Positions 1 through 8,809 of a stretch of 35,217 nucleotides of DNA are shown in pieces; position 1 is the first letter of the stretch, and every line of letters begins with the position of its first letter. A program made the translations under genes and the position numbers. Origin of the DNA: Woeseiaceae bacterium (GTDB taxonomy: Bacteria > Pseudomonadota > Gammaproteobacteria > Steroidobacterales > Woeseiaceae); assembly GCA_030066735.1 (NCBI GenBank), contig JASJBB010000054.1, positions 1 to 35,217 on the forward strand, read 5' to 3'. Below the pieces are notes generated by a model. That model did no database searches and was not told the origin of the DNA. It saw nothing but the letters and a program-made list of their open reading frames with translations.

Positions 1-2211
1 AAGCGCGGGGCTCGTGAGATCGTGCTGGCCCACGGGCAGTTCACGAATACGCACGCCGGTCGCATCGAAAATCGCGTTGACCAGCGCCGCCGCGATCGGG
101 GGCGTGCCGGGTTCGCCGGCGCCGCCGAGCGCCTCACCACTGTTGATGATGTGCGTTTCGACCGCCGGGGCCTTGTCCATGCGTAGCATCGGGTAGTCGT
201 GGAAATTCGACTGGGCAACGGCGCCGCGGCGAATCGAAATATCGCCATACAAGGCCGCCGTCATGCCGTAGGCGACGCCGCTTTCCATCTGCGCGGCCAT
301 GCCATCGGGGTGCATCGCATAGCCGGCGTCCACCGCACAGACGACGCGCGGTACCGTGAGTTCGCCGTCGATCACCTCGACATCGACGACTTCCGCGACG
401 ATCGTGCCGAAAGAGCGGTGTATCGAGATGCCGCGCCCCTGGTTGTCGTTCAGCGGTTCGCCCCATCCGGCCTTTTCAGCGGCGAGATCGAGCACGGCGC
501 GGAACCGCGGTGCATGCTCGAGCAGCTCCCTGCGGTATTCGTAGGGGTCCCTCGCGGCCGCAACGGCCAGTTCATCGATAAACGACTCGGTGAAGAATGC
601 GTGCAGAGAATGGTCGACGCTGCGCCAGAAACCCCAGGGCACGTGGGTGGCGCTGGCCGTGTAGACGATGCGCTGGTTGTCGATCGCGTAAGGAATGTGC
701 GGCGCTTCCTCCGGGTCGTACTTGTTGACGTAGTGGTTGTGCCACGCGACCGGCCTGCCGTCGGCATCGAGCCCGCCGCGGAACCGGCTGATGCTGGCCT
801 GGCGGTAATGGTCGTGACGGGTGTCTTCCTCCCGCGACCAGAGAAGCTTGACCGGGTACGGCACCTCCCGGGCGAGACGCGCTGCCTGCACGGCGTAGTC
901 GGAGAATGCGCGCCGGCCGAAACCGCCCCCGAGGTACTGGTTGTGAACGACAACCTGCTCGAGTTCCATATCGAGCGCCGCGGCCACATCCTTGGCGAAA
1001 CCGAGCGGATTCTGCGAGCCGGTCCAGAGTTCGCACTGGTCGTCGTGCACCCAGGCCGTGCAGTTCATGGGCTCCATCGGCGAGTGCGCGAGATAGGGCA
1101 CCCGGTACTCGGCCTCGACGAGCTGGCTCGCGCCCTCGAGCGCCGCCGGCGCGTCGCCGGACTCGAGATCGATCTCTTCGTCGCCGGCAGCGGCGGACCG
1201 ATCAAGGTCGCTTGCAAACTGGCCGAAGATGCCGGCCTGTTCGACCTCGCTGTTGCCGCCGTCGTCAAACTCGACGTCGAGCGCCTGCAGGGCGCTCCTG
1301 GCCTGCCAGTAGCCGTCAGCGATGACCGCGATGGCATTGTCCAGGCTGATGACCTTGCGCACGCCCGGCATGTCCTGCACGGATGCGGGATCGAAGCTGG
1401 TCACGGCGCCACCGAACACGGGGGCCGCCTTGATTGCCGCATGCTTCATGCCGGGCAGCGCGGCGTCGATGCCGAACATGGCGCTTCCGTCGACCTTGCC
1501 CGGAATGTCATTGCGCGGTTGCGACGTGCCCATGAGCCGGAATTCGTCCGGGTTCTTGAGCGTCGGCTTGGTGGGCAACGACTGCTGAGCTGCCGCCGGC
1601 GCGAGGCTGGCGTAAGTGGCAGTGCGGCCACTGGCCTCGTGCAGCACCATGCTGTCCCGGGTCGACAATTCGGCCACCGGTACCTGCCACTCGTCGGCGG
1701 CCGCCGCCAGCAGGGCGCTGCGGGCTGCGGCGCCCGTGATGCGCATGGCGAGCTGCCCGGTGGTCTTCACGGACGTGCTGCCACCGGTTATCTGCAGGCC
1801 CATCGCCTGCGTAGCGCGGAAAAAGAAGCCGTCCACGGTGTCGACGAGCCAGGCCGGAAAGTCTGCGTCACCGGCGGCGAAGCCGCGCGCCAGCGCGTAG
1901 TTGGCGTATTCCGCGGCGCCGGGCGCCTCGAGGATCTCGACCTGCGACCAGTCGGCGTCCAGTTCGTCGGCCAGCATCATCGCCAGCGTCGTATGGGCGC
2001 CCTGGCCCATCTCGGCGTGCGGCACGATCGCTGTAACCGTGTTGTCGGGTGAAATTTTCAGCCAGACGTCGAACAGCGTATCGCCCTCGTCGGCCACGAG
2101 GCCGTGGACCTTGTCAGACCGGTCCCCACGGCGAATGGCAACGCCGAAGACCACGACGCCACCGGCCAGGACGCCGGTCGTAATGAATGCGCGACGCGTC
2201 CACTTACCCAT
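1..2211 (-). CDS. Molybdopterin-binding large subunit of an IorB-type xanthine dehydrogenase-family hydroxylase (3' end missing)
   Basis: Reading the minus strand from ATG at 2211, the frame stays open for 737 codons to the left edge, so the stop lies outside the window. The family (isoquinoline 1-oxidoreductase beta, aldehyde oxidase type) carries the molybdenum cofactor and hydroxylates heterocycles or aldehydes. The N-terminus [18 protein letters not shown] is a Tat-type signal with the RRAFI core, so export of the folded enzyme is likely. Visible family motifs include the [18 protein letters not shown] segment and, near the end, [20 protein letters not shown], which holds the conserved catalytic Glu of GEPGTPP. 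The last readable residues (GVRIRELPV) match the usual C-terminal region, so only a few codons should be missing. It overlaps the IorA-type gene by 8 bases (ATGGGTAA), indicating translational coupling. Substrate is unknown. Confidence 0.9.
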   Translation of the reverse strand, partial: MGKWTRRAFITTGVLAGGVVVFGVAIRRGDRSDKVHGLVADEGDTLFDVWLKISPDNTVTAIVPHAEMGQGAHTTLAMMLADELDADWSQVEILEAPGAAEYANYALARGFAAGDADFPAWLVDTVDGFFFRATQAMGLQITGGSTSVKTTGQLAMRITGAAARSALLAAAADEWQVPVAELSTRDSMVLHEASGRTATYASLAPAAAQQSLPTKPTLKNPDEFRLMGTSQPRNDIPGKVDGSAMFGIDAALPGMKHAAIKAAPVFGGAVTSFDPASVQDMPGVRKVISLDNAIAVIADGYWQARSALQALDVEFDDGGNSEVEQAGIFGQFASDLDRSAAAGDEEIDLESGDAPAALEGASQLVEAEYRVPYLAHSPMEPMNCTAWVHDDQCELWTGSQNPLGFAKDVAAALDMELEQVVVHNQYLGGGFGRRAFSDYAVQAARLAREVPYPVKLLWSREEDTRHDHYRQASISRFRGGLDADGRPVAWHNHYVNKYDPEEAPHIPYAIDNQRIVYTASATHVPWGFWRSVDHSLHAFFTESFIDELAVAAARDPYEYRRELLEHAPRFRAVLDLAAEKAGWGEPLNDNQGRGISIHRSFGTIVAEVVDVEVIDGELTVPRVVCAVDAGYAMHPDGMAAQMESGVAYGMTAALYGDISIRRGAVAQSNFHDYPMLRMDKAPAVETHIINSGEALGGAGEPGTPPIAAALVNAIFDATGVRIRELPVGQHDLTSPAL

Positions 2212-2692
2212 TGCCGGTCTCCTCGACAGCCAGCGCATTGACGACCGCAGCGGCGCGCTTGATGCCCTTGCGGATTCGGGGGTACGTGCCGCAGCGGCAG
2301 ATGTTGCCGGCCATGGCGCGATCGATATCCGCATCCGAGGGCGTGGAATTGCTCTCGAGCAGCGCGGCGGCGGCCATGACCTGGCCCGACTGGCAGTAAC
2401 CGCATTGCGGCACCTGCTCGTCAATCCAGGCCTGCTGGACCGGGTGCAGTTCGCCGTCCTGGCCCAGGCCCTCGATCGTCGTGATTTCCTGGCCGGCCAC
2501 GGCCCGTACCGGGGTGACGCAGGAGCGGACCGGATTGCCGTTGAGGTGCACCGTGCACGCCCCGCACTGGGCGATGCCGCAGCCGAACTTGGTGCCCATG
2601 AGGCCCACGTGGTCACGAATGACCCATAGCAATGGAGTCGTTGGGTCGACGTCGATGGTGCGGGATTCGCCGTTGATGTTGAGTGTGATCAT
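2204..2692 (-). CDS. [2Fe-2S] small subunit of an IorA-type molybdenum hydroxylase
   Basis: 162 residues, the usual size for the IorA/CoxS-type electron-transfer subunit. The N-terminal plant-ferredoxin-like [2Fe-2S] domain shows [16 protein letters not shown] with the four-Cys pattern. The C-terminal helical [2Fe-2S] domain shows [13 protein letters not shown] and [11 protein letters not shown]. It passes electrons from the molybdenum site of the partner encoded immediately downstream (8-base overlap). I chose the ATG at 2692 ([17 protein letters not shown]) because family members start there; an in-frame ATG at 2728 would add 12 residues without similarity. A GGAG lies 13 bases upstream, a loose spacing. 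There is no Tat signal, so it probably travels with the Tat-bearing large subunit. No cofactor maturation gene (XdhC type) is in view. Confidence 0.92.
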   Translation of the reverse strand: MITLNINGESRTIDVDPTTPLLWVIRDHVGLMGTKFGCGIAQCGACTVHLNGNPVRSCVTPVRAVAGQEITTIEGLGQDGELHPVQQAWIDEQVPQCGYCQSGQVMAAAALLESNSTPSDADIDRAMAGNICRCGTYPRIRKGIKRAAAVVNALAVEETGNG

Positions 2693-2796
2693 GGGAATCA
2701 CGTTACTCCAAGGCATCAGGCTCGGCAAGCGCGGCCATGTGGCGCGGGGATGACAATTGGCGTAGATTGGAATTTCACCCGAATCAGGAAGTATCG

Positions 2797-3168
2797 ATGG
2801 CCCCCAGCCGCAGTTACGACACCGTAGCGTTCGACGTTCGCGACAACGCGGTGATGCTGTTCTTCGCCCGCACGACGGCGGAAGGCGACATCGATGACTA
2901 CCTGTTGCTGATGCGGACGATCGAGGAGGACTTCGATTCTTCCACGTACATCGAGATCAACGAGCAGCAATTCGGCGGCCACAACCTGATCCGCGAGGCC
3001 GCACTCATGGGCAACACGTTGACACTGCACCTGCACGAACCTGCCAACGAGCTGGGCGGCGTCAATGAAATCGTTCTCACCTGGGCGGATACGCCCGAAA
3101 ACGGCGCAAGTATCGAGGCCGGCGCCTTTCGCGTGCTGGGCGACACGATGACGGGCGGCAACGCCTGA
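2797..3168 (+). CDS. Small acidic protein resembling the Imm10 immunity family
   Basis: 123 residues, acidic, with no signal peptide or membrane segment. The central stretch [20 protein letters not shown] followed by [10 protein letters not shown] looks like the core of the Imm10 family (polymorphic-toxin immunity proteins and related stand-alone proteins): an acidic 'YIE-N-Q' strand, a helix, then an amphipathic strand. This is a visual resemblance only. The start at 2797 (MAPSRSY) is preceded by AGGAAG at good spacing; the longer frame from 2737 lacks one. No toxin-like gene is adjacent, so an immunity role is not supported by context. The GIY-YIG gene begins 5 bases downstream, so the two are probably co-transcribed. 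Could simply be a conserved hypothetical protein. Confidence 0.8.
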   Translation: MAPSRSYDTVAFDVRDNAVMLFFARTTAEGDIDDYLLLMRTIEEDFDSSTYIEINEQQFGGHNLIREAALMGNTLTLHLHEPANELGGVNEIVLTWADTPENGASIEAGAFRVLGDTMTGGNA

Positions 3169-3173
3169 CGGTC

Positions 3174-3458
3174 TTGAGCGCAGGCGACTACAGCCTGTAC
3201 ATCCTGCGCTGCCGCGACGGCTCTCTTTACACCGGCATCGCCACCGATGTCGACCGGCGCATTCGCGAACACGAAACCGGGGTTCGGGGCGCGCGCTACC
3301 TGCGCGGCAAGGGGCCGCTGCAGCTCGAGTTTTCCGCCTGCCTGGGTGACCGCGCCACGGCGCAGCAATACGAGTACCGCGTGAAGCAGTTGCAGCGCGA
3401 GCGCAAGGAGGCGCTGATCGCGGGGCAGTTCCCGCTCGCGGAGCTGTTACCCGACTAG
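3174..3458 (+). CDS. GIY-YIG domain protein, UPF0213/YhbQ type
   Basis: 94 residues forming a single GIY-YIG domain. The first motif appears as YSLYILRCRDGSLYTGIATD, where the family GIY and YIG are YIL and YTG, the usual form in the YhbQ/UPF0213 subfamily. The conserved Arg and His follow in DRRIREHETGVRGARYL, and a Glu-bearing helix in ATAQQYEYRVKQL. Members are small stand-alone proteins of the GIY-YIG nuclease superfamily; nuclease activity has been reported for some homologues, but the cellular role is poorly defined. The start is TTG at 3174, 5 bases after the preceding stop, with no clear ribosome binding site, suggesting translational coupling. The stop codon overlaps that of the convergent hydrolase gene by 4 bases (CTAG). 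Confidence 0.9.
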   Translation: MSAGDYSLYILRCRDGSLYTGIATDVDRRIREHETGVRGARYLRGKGPLQLEFSACLGDRATAQQYEYRVKQLQRERKEALIAGQFPLAELLPD

Positions 3459-4501
3459 GCTTCGGGTCCTTCCAGCGGATACAGGATCAGCGTCTTGCCG
3501 AATTCCGGCAGGTGCAGCCGGGTGTCCGTATCCCACGTGTCGCGGATCCGTTCGAGCCACCTCGCGGTCGTAACGAAATTTCCCAGCGCTCGCGGATACG
3601 GGGCGACGTCGCCGAACGGCAGTGTCGGATCGTCAAAGTGCACCGGGAAGACGTGCCTGGCGCCGGTGCTCGTCACGACCGATTGCCAGTACTTCTCCGT
3701 GTATTCACGTCCCAGCCCTTCGATCAGACCGACGCCCAGGATGACGACATCCGCCGCTACGTCGTCAAGCGCATGTTGTGTGAAACCGCCGCTCGCGTGG
3801 ACCACGGTCGTGCCGTGCGGATGCACGATGACAATCGAGTAGCTCCGCCCTTCCCGGTAAGCCTGCACCGGGGCCGGCTGCTCGAGCGGTTCATCGATCG
3901 TCCCGGCCATCGGGACGTTTCCGCCCCAGCCGACCGGGCCATGGGGCGAAACCATCATCGTGACGACGAAGTTGCCGAACGTGTAGCTGGAGCCGGGCTC
4001 CACAACGAGAATCTGGTCTTCGGGCACGCCGGCGCCGCGAGCGATGTTGGCGGTCGACTCCGAGCCCAGGATCGATGCGCTGCTGCGGTTGGCCAGTGCA
4101 CCGACGTCCATCGCGTGGTCCCAATGCGAATGCGCGGGGATGATGGCTGCCAGGCGGCGCATGCGGTACTCGTCCATGACGAAGTTGATGGTCGCCGCAT
4201 CACTGCTGACCGGTCGCCTGAGGACAACGTCGAAGATCGACGGTCGCGAGAAAAAGCCGTCGATCAGGATCTGCGTTTCGCCGTCGTCGAACAGGATCGT
4301 CGTCGTGCCGAGCCAGGTCATTGTTACCGCGTCGATGCGCGGTTCGATGAACGGGTAGGGTGGCCAGGTGACCTCGTCCAGCGACACCCGGTCCCGCCAG
4401 AGCAGGACGACGGCTACCGTGCCCACCACGGCGACGGACGTCGTCACAATTGCCGCACGCCGTGCCCAGCGCTTGATACTTGCCAGGGACAGGTCGCCCA
4501 T
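3455..4501 (-). CDS. Membrane-anchored metallo-beta-lactamase-fold hydrolase
   Basis: 348 residues. An N-terminal hydrophobic segment at about residues 14-34 (AAIVTTSVAVVGTVAVVLLW) follows positive charges, giving a single-pass anchor or uncleaved signal with the enzyme domain outside the cytoplasm. The metal-binding signature HSHWDH lies at about residue 125; the preceding TWLGTTTILFDDGETQILID strands are typical of UlaG/RomA-like members. Later His residues (SPHGPVGWGG; VFPVHFDD) are plausible remaining ligands. Substrate unknown. The start at 4501 overlaps the stop of the DUF819 gene by one base (TAATG), so the pair is translationally coupled. The same frame stays open upstream to 5188, but that part is antisense-frame noise within the DUF819 gene. 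Confidence 0.88.
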   Translation of the reverse strand: MGDLSLASIKRWARRAAIVTTSVAVVGTVAVVLLWRDRVSLDEVTWPPYPFIEPRIDAVTMTWLGTTTILFDDGETQILIDGFFSRPSIFDVVLRRPVSSDAATINFVMDEYRMRRLAAIIPAHSHWDHAMDVGALANRSSASILGSESTANIARGAGVPEDQILVVEPGSSYTFGNFVVTMMVSPHGPVGWGGNVPMAGTIDEPLEQPAPVQAYREGRSYSIVIVHPHGTTVVHASGGFTQHALDDVAADVVILGVGLIEGLGREYTEKYWQSVVTSTGARHVFPVHFDDPTLPFGDVAPYPRALGNFVTTARWLERIRDTWDTDTRLHLPEFGKTLILYPLEGPEA

Positions 4502-5697
4502 TACTGACCTGCGGCCATCCTTGCCAGGTGCCCCGTGAGCGGCGCCAGGTAGTTGCCCAATGCGTAACCCAACAGCGCCATCAGGATCGAAGCGGGCACG
4601 AGGTTGGGACGGTGATGCGCGGCGACGATCGGCGCCGATGCCGCGGCGCCGATATTGGCGGCCGACGCGATCGCAACACTGTGCACGTCGACCCGGAACA
4701 GCCAGGCGCCGGCCAGGCAGAACAGGCCGTGGATCGCAATCCAGATGAAGGCGCCCGCGACGAACCAGCCGGCCTGGTCGAGCCCCTCGACCGATGCCCT
4801 GGCGCCCATGCCGGCAACGAAGATATAGATCATGGCCGTGCCCATTGCGGTCGAATTGGGGAGCTTCGAAACCGGCGTCGTCGACAGCAATAGCGCAATC
4901 GTAGTGACGAGCAGTATGCGCACCGTGGACACGCCAAAGACATCCTCGAGCACCGGGGCGCTCTGGGCAATCCAGCCGGCGATGACCGGCGCAAGCGCAG
5001 TGCCGGCCCAGGTAACGCCGATCACGATGGCGACCAGGAACAGGTACTGCGGCATCGTCGGCGCGTGATCGTCCTCGATGTGCAGTTCGGCGGCGGCGTC
5101 CATGGCTTCGAGGCGCTCGGCCGGCACCCGTGCCCAGCGATTGAAACGCTCCGCGAAGTCGCGCGACATCAGCAGCAACGGCAGCCATACGATGTAGATC
5201 ACGTTGTCCGCGATGACCGCGAGCCCGAACTGTTCCGCTGACGTGCCGAGCATCTCGGCCGTGGCGGCCATGTTCGCGGTGCCGCCGATCCAGCTGCCCG
5301 CCAGCGCCCCGTAGCCCGCCCAGGCGTCGGGCGACAGCTTGCTGTGCACGAACAGGTAGGCAACGACTGCGCCGACCATGACGCCGGCTGTCCCCATGAG
5401 CATGACGAGCACGCCCTTGCCCATCACGCGTACCACGGCGGGCACGTTGACCTTGATGAGCATGAGCACGATGAACGCCGGCAAAAGGTAGGCGCTCAGG
5501 CCGCCATAGACCGGCGAATCGCTGGGGATCACGTCGAAGTTGTTGAGAAACACCGGTGTCGCATAGATGAAGAGCAGCGGCGGCAGGTATTGAAAGAGCT
5601 TGGCTTGGGTCTTCTCCGCGATGGCGAAAAAGAAGGCGGCGACGAATGCCAGTACGGCAAGCACGCCAATCGGTGATGAAATCAGGGGTGCGTCCAT
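4501..5697 (-). CDS. DUF819 family integral membrane protein
   Basis: 398 residues, strongly hydrophobic with roughly ten predicted membrane segments (for example PIGVLAVLAFVAAFFFAIAE and VLVMLMGTAGVMVGAVVAYL). The segment GYGALAGSWIGGTANMAATA is characteristic of DUF819 (YjcL-like) proteins, which have a transporter-like repeat architecture; substrate is not known for most. I chose ATG 5697 (MDAPLISSP) because GGAG sits 10 bases upstream; an in-frame start at 5727 would add ten polar residues. A polar loop with several acidic residues (LHIEDDHAP) lies near the middle. It is the fourth gene in a minus-strand run and is coupled to the hydrolase downstream (TAATG). A possible own promoter with an inverted repeat lies at 5715-5734. 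Confidence 0.9.
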   Translation of the reverse strand: MDAPLISSPIGVLAVLAFVAAFFFAIAEKTQAKLFQYLPPLLFIYATPVFLNNFDVIPSDSPVYGGLSAYLLPAFIVLMLIKVNVPAVVRVMGKGVLVMLMGTAGVMVGAVVAYLFVHSKLSPDAWAGYGALAGSWIGGTANMAATAEMLGTSAEQFGLAVIADNVIYIVWLPLLLMSRDFAERFNRWARVPAERLEAMDAAAELHIEDDHAPTMPQYLFLVAIVIGVTWAGTALAPVIAGWIAQSAPVLEDVFGVSTVRILLVTTIALLLSTTPVSKLPNSTAMGTAMIYIFVAGMGARASVEGLDQAGWFVAGAFIWIAIHGLFCLAGAWLFRVDVHSVAIASAANIGAAASAPIVAAHHRPNLVPASILMALLGYALGNYLAPLTGHLARMAAGQ

Positions 5698-5714
5698 CGC
5701 TGCGGTACTCCGCG

Positions 5715-5734
5715 ACTCTTTGCGCAAGAGTATA
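5715..5734 (-). promoter_or_regulatory. Possible promoter -10 and operator before the DUF819 gene
   Basis: On the minus strand TATACT (5734-5729) is a good -10 match. It runs directly into an inverted repeat ACTCTT-TGCGC-AAGAGT (5715-5731) that would cover the transcription start. No convincing -35 hexamer is visible. The position 18-37 bases upstream of the ATG would give a short leader. This could let the DUF819-hydrolase pair be expressed separately from the genes upstream. Confidence 0.35.
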
Positions 5735-5779
5735 AAGGAATGGCGGCTGGGCAGGGTCAGGCGATTGGCCTGCCGGAGA

Positions 5780-6481
5780 TCAGGCGATCTGCGCCTGCAA
5801 GTCCTTGCGAGAAGCCTCGTCAGTCAGCGCCGCGGATTTCACCGTCAGCCATGCCGCGTCCCAGTCCTTGACCTTGCTCGGTCCGAACACGTGCTTGTCG
5901 ATAAAGCTGTTGAGGCGCCCCAGCCTGATGACGTTGTGCGGAGGCGGCGTCGGAAATTCCACGTTGCCCGTGAACACGACGACATTGTCGACCGGGACGT
6001 CCGGAACCACGTTTTGCAGGGCTCGCGTGCGTCCCTCGTTCTGGATCGTCGGGTTGAGAAAGCGTTTGCGCGTCGTGCCGTCTACGTTGGTCCACTGCGG
6101 CTCGTCGTGTTCGCCGAACACGATGCCACTGTAATGCTTGGTCTGGATGCAGAGAATGCCGCCGGCCGTCAGGATGGCGTGATCGATCTTGACCAGGCCG
6201 CCGTAAGCGCCCGGCAGGATGAAATCGTGCAGGACGTCGGGGCTGCGTGCTTCCAGCGCGCGCCGGATCCGGATCGCGCCAATGCGGCCCGTGACAATGC
6301 GCATCACGTGGCTGGCGACCGAGCGCAGCACGAGCGTCAGCAACAACGCACCGGCGATCGTGAACAGGAATGCGGCGGGTCCGACGCTCGTTATTCCCGT
6401 CGGCACCGGTGAGTCTGCCGCGAGTGCCGGCAATGCGATGAGGGGCAGGCTGGTAGCGAGAATGCGGATCAGCACGAACAT
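5780..6481 (-). CDS. Membrane-anchored NERD-domain (nuclease-related) protein
   Basis: 233 residues. The N-terminus has a signal-like segment (MFVLIRILATSLPLIALPALA) and a second hydrophobic span (FLFTIAGALLLTLVLRSVA, about residues 38-56). A NERD domain follows, about residues 65-190: GRIGAIRIRRALE, then DHAILTAGGILCIQTKHYSG. In typical NERD proteins the segment reads D...(I/V)E-x-K; here the Glu is Gln (IQTK), so a catalytic acid of the PD-(D/E)XK-like core may be missing while the Lys is kept. The family is linked to nucleic-acid processing, but most members are untested. The ABC ATPase stop is 43 bases upstream and the DUF819 gene starts 82 bases downstream, so operon membership is likely. 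Confidence 0.82.
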   Translation of the reverse strand: MFVLIRILATSLPLIALPALAADSPVPTGITSVGPAAFLFTIAGALLLTLVLRSVASHVMRIVTGRIGAIRIRRALEARSPDVLHDFILPGAYGGLVKIDHAILTAGGILCIQTKHYSGIVFGEHDEPQWTNVDGTTRKRFLNPTIQNEGRTRALQNVVPDVPVDNVVVFTGNVEFPTPPPHNVIRLGRLNSFIDKHVFGPSKVKDWDAAWLTVKSAALTDEASRKDLQAQIA

Positions 6482-6524
6482 GGCTCCAGCATAGGACTTT
6501 CCACGGCAGAATAATCGTAACAGG

Positions 6525-7334
6525 TCACGTTTTGTAAAATTCGCCGGGGTAGGCGAGGTAGTAGCCGTCGAACTCCGCGACCCGGACAGGGGTTTCGTAA
6601 ACCGAGCTCAGCAGCGGTCCGTCAAGGACGTCGGACTTGGGTCCGTCCGCCGCAATCCGGCCGGACTTGAGCACGATGACGCGCTCGACCTCGGGTGGGA
6701 TCTCGTTGAGGTGGTGCGTGACGAGCACGATGTTGTGGCCGCTCGACGACAGGTCGCGGATCCGGTCGAGGTAGTCGAAGCTCGCGGCGAAATCGAGACC
6801 CTCGGTAGGTTCGTCCAGGATCAGGGTTGCAGGATCATGTACCAGCGCCCGGCCGAGCAGACAGCGCCGCTGCTGCCCGGTCGACATGGACTGCAGCGGC
6901 GTATCCGCGAGCCCGCCGATACCCAGCCGGTCCAGTGCTGCGCGAGCCGCATCGATTTGTTGCTCGCTGACGCGTTGCGCAAGATTGCCGTGCACGCCGA
7001 TACTCGAGAAAAATCCGGATACCACAACTTCGACGGCGGTCGTCCTCGGCGTATAGCGCTGGTGCAGGTCGTGGGACACGATGCCGATTTGCCTGCGCAG
7101 CTCCCACACGTTCCAGTGCTCGCGGCCGAGAATCCTGACGCTCGCATCCGGGGCGACCACCGGGTAAAGCTCCCGGTTGATCGTCTTCAGCAGCGTCGTC
7201 TTGCCCGAACCGTTGGGGCCGAGAATTGCCACGCGCTCGTGCTGCTCGATGACCAGGTTCAAACGCTCGAACACAAGCGTATTGCCGCGCCATATCGTGG
7301 CATTGCGAATCTCGATGAGCGGTGCGTCGGGCAT
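6525..7334 (-). CDS. Stand-alone ABC transporter-type ATPase (ModF/YlmA-like)
   Basis: 269 residues with one complete ABC nucleotide-binding domain. Walker A is GPNGSGKTT at residues 39-47; the Q-loop region is RRQIGIVSHDLHQRY; the signature is degenerate (MSTGQQRR in place of LSGGQ); Walker B is TLILDEPTEGLDFA; the switch His is in VLVTHHLNEIP. No membrane segments are present and no permease gene is adjacent. Stand-alone ATPases of this architecture (YlmA, the ModF halves) are usually annotated as molybdenum-type or unassigned. The MATE exporter stop lies 30 bases upstream on the same strand, so the two are co-transcribed; a functional link between a secondary exporter and an ABC ATPase would be unusual and is not implied by family knowledge. 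Confidence 0.9.
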   Translation of the reverse strand: MPDAPLIEIRNATIWRGNTLVFERLNLVIEQHERVAILGPNGSGKTTLLKTINRELYPVVAPDASVRILGREHWNVWELRRQIGIVSHDLHQRYTPRTTAVEVVVSGFFSSIGVHGNLAQRVSEQQIDAARAALDRLGIGGLADTPLQSMSTGQQRRCLLGRALVHDPATLILDEPTEGLDFAASFDYLDRIRDLSSSGHNIVLVTHHLNEIPPEVERVIVLKSGRIAADGPKSDVLDGPLLSSVYETPVRVAEFDGYYLAYPGEFYKT

Positions 7335-7364
7335 GCTGCCCGGATAGTACTTCAGGGGCGCATG

Positions 7365-8792
7365 TCAGGCGATCTTGCGTTTCCACCGGCCGCTGCGGAA
7401 GACGATGACGCCGAGAACGGTCACCAGGGTTTCGGCGATCGTGATCGCCCAGAATGCCCCGTTCTGCTCGAGCCCTCCGGCAGTCGCAAGCCAGTAGGCC
7501 AGTGGAATCTGGACGACCCAGAATCCTATGAAGTCGATGGCCGTTGGTGTGTAGGTGTCGCCGGAGCCGTTAATGGCCTGCGTGACGATCATGCCGATTG
7601 CATACGCGGGTGCACCGATCGCCAGGATTCGCAGGCAGTCCGTGCCGATGCGCAGGACTTCCGGCTCGTTCGTGAACAGGCCGGCGATAAACGGCGCCGT
7701 CGTCAGCAGGAAGATACCGATGCAGGTCTGGAACACGATGTTGTAGCGAGCGGCAAGCCACGTGGATTTCTCGGCGCGCTCCGGCTGGCCGGCACCGAGA
7801 TTCTGGCCGACCAGGGTCGCCGCGGCATTGCCCAGCCCCCACGACGGCAACCAGACGAATTCGAGTATGCGCAGGCCGATGGTGTACGCGGCCACGGCCG
7901 GGCTGCCGTACATGGCGACGATGCGCATGATGATGATCCAGCTCGAGGTTGCGATCAGGAACTGGCTGATGCCGCCGGCCGAGATCACGAGCATTCGGGC
8001 CAGCATGCGGGGGTGCAGGGCAAGATTCCGGAAATGAAACTCCAGCCTGCCGCGGCCGTCCAGCAAGTGCCAGAGCTGGTACAGGACACCGACGCTCCTG
8101 CCGATCGTGGTCGCCCACGCCGCGCCCGTTACGCCGAGCTCCGGGAACGGTCCCAGTCCGAAAATCAGGCACGGGTCGAGAACGATGTTGAGCCCGTTGG
8201 CGAGCACGAGCGAACGCAGGGCGATCGACGCATCGCCGGCGCCGCGAAAAGCCGCATTGAGGAGGAACAGGTAAATGATGCTGGCGGAGCCGCCAAGCAA
8301 CACGGCCGCAAAACCCGTCCCGGTCTCGACGACACCTTCACTGGCGCCCATGAGGCGCAACATGTCGGCCGCATAGAATGCGCCGGGGACGCCGATTAGC
8401 AGTGACAGGGCGGCGCCGACCCAGATCGCCTGACCGGTGACCCGCGCCGCCGCCTCGCGTTCATCTGCGCCGATGCGACGCGACACCATGGCCGTGACGC
8501 CCATGCCCAGGCCGACGGCGATCGCGTACAGCACGGAGATCAGTGCTTCCGTAATGCCGACGGTCGCGATCGCGTCGGTGCCAAGCCTCGATACGAAAGC
8601 GATGTCGACGACCGCGAAGATCGACTCCATCGACATCTCGAGCATCATCGGGATGGCCAGCAACCCGAGCGCCCGGCGAATCGGGCCCTTGGTGTAATCC
8701 CTGTCGCTGTCGCGCAACGATTCGCGAAAGAAAGCGACGGACCGCGACACGATCGATCGCTCTTGTCCGATGCTAAACTTCCCCTGATCCAT
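7365..8792 (-). CDS. MATE family multidrug/organic cation efflux protein
   Basis: 475 residues, about twelve membrane segments in the two-bundle MATE arrangement. The first bundle starts with GLLAIPMMLEMSMESIFAVV and VDIAFVSRLGTDAIATVG. The internal repeat is recognisable: MVSRRIGADEREAA and, in the second half, LVGQNLGAGQPERAEKSTW, which is the hallmark VGQNLGAG loop. These proteins exchange cytoplasmic cationic compounds for protons or sodium. The N-terminal 40 residues before the first helix are longer than usual and polar. The ATG at 8792 is preceded by only a weak GGCGG. It is the first gene of a minus-strand run and lies just 17 bases from a divergent small gene, so its promoter must lie inside that gene. 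Confidence 0.93.
   Translation of the reverse strand: MDQGKFSIGQERSIVSRSVAFFRESLRDSDRDYTKGPIRRALGLLAIPMMLEMSMESIFAVVDIAFVSRLGTDAIATVGITEALISVLYAIAVGLGMGVTAMVSRRIGADEREAAARVTGQAIWVGAALSLLIGVPGAFYAADMLRLMGASEGVVETGTGFAAVLLGGSASIIYLFLLNAAFRGAGDASIALRSLVLANGLNIVLDPCLIFGLGPFPELGVTGAAWATTIGRSVGVLYQLWHLLDGRGRLEFHFRNLALHPRMLARMLVISAGGISQFLIATSSWIIIMRIVAMYGSPAVAAYTIGLRILEFVWLPSWGLGNAAATLVGQNLGAGQPERAEKSTWLAARYNIVFQTCIGIFLLTTAPFIAGLFTNEPEVLRIGTDCLRILAIGAPAYAIGMIVTQAINGSGDTYTPTAIDFIGFWVVQIPLAYWLATAGGLEQNGAFWAITIAETLVTVLGVIVFRSGRWKRKIA
8774..8779 (+). promoter_or_regulatory. Possible extended -10 element for the small membrane protein gene
   Basis: TGCTAAACT at 8771-8779 reads as TGN plus TAAACT (4 of 6 to TATAAT). 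It lies 30 bases before the ATG at 8810, inside the start of the divergent MATE gene. There is no strong -35 hexamer, as expected for an extended -10 promoter. Visual call only. Confidence 0.3.
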
Positions 8793-8809
8793 CGCTACCG
8801 CCCGAAATC

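Noticed and set aside
199-2052. Long plus-strand open frame (617 codons) opposite the molybdenum hydroxylase
   Set aside because: Composition is that of an antisense frame (Arg/His/Val-rich without domains); the minus strand carries an unmistakable IorB-type protein.
4502-5188. N-terminal extension of the metallo-hydrolase frame
   Set aside because: It lies wholly within the DUF819 gene on the same strand in another frame; the true start is the TAATG junction at 4501.
6711-8399. Long plus-strand open frame (562 codons) across the ABC and MATE genes
   Set aside because: It spans two genes on the other strand and has no recognisable domain; a shadow due to high GC content.
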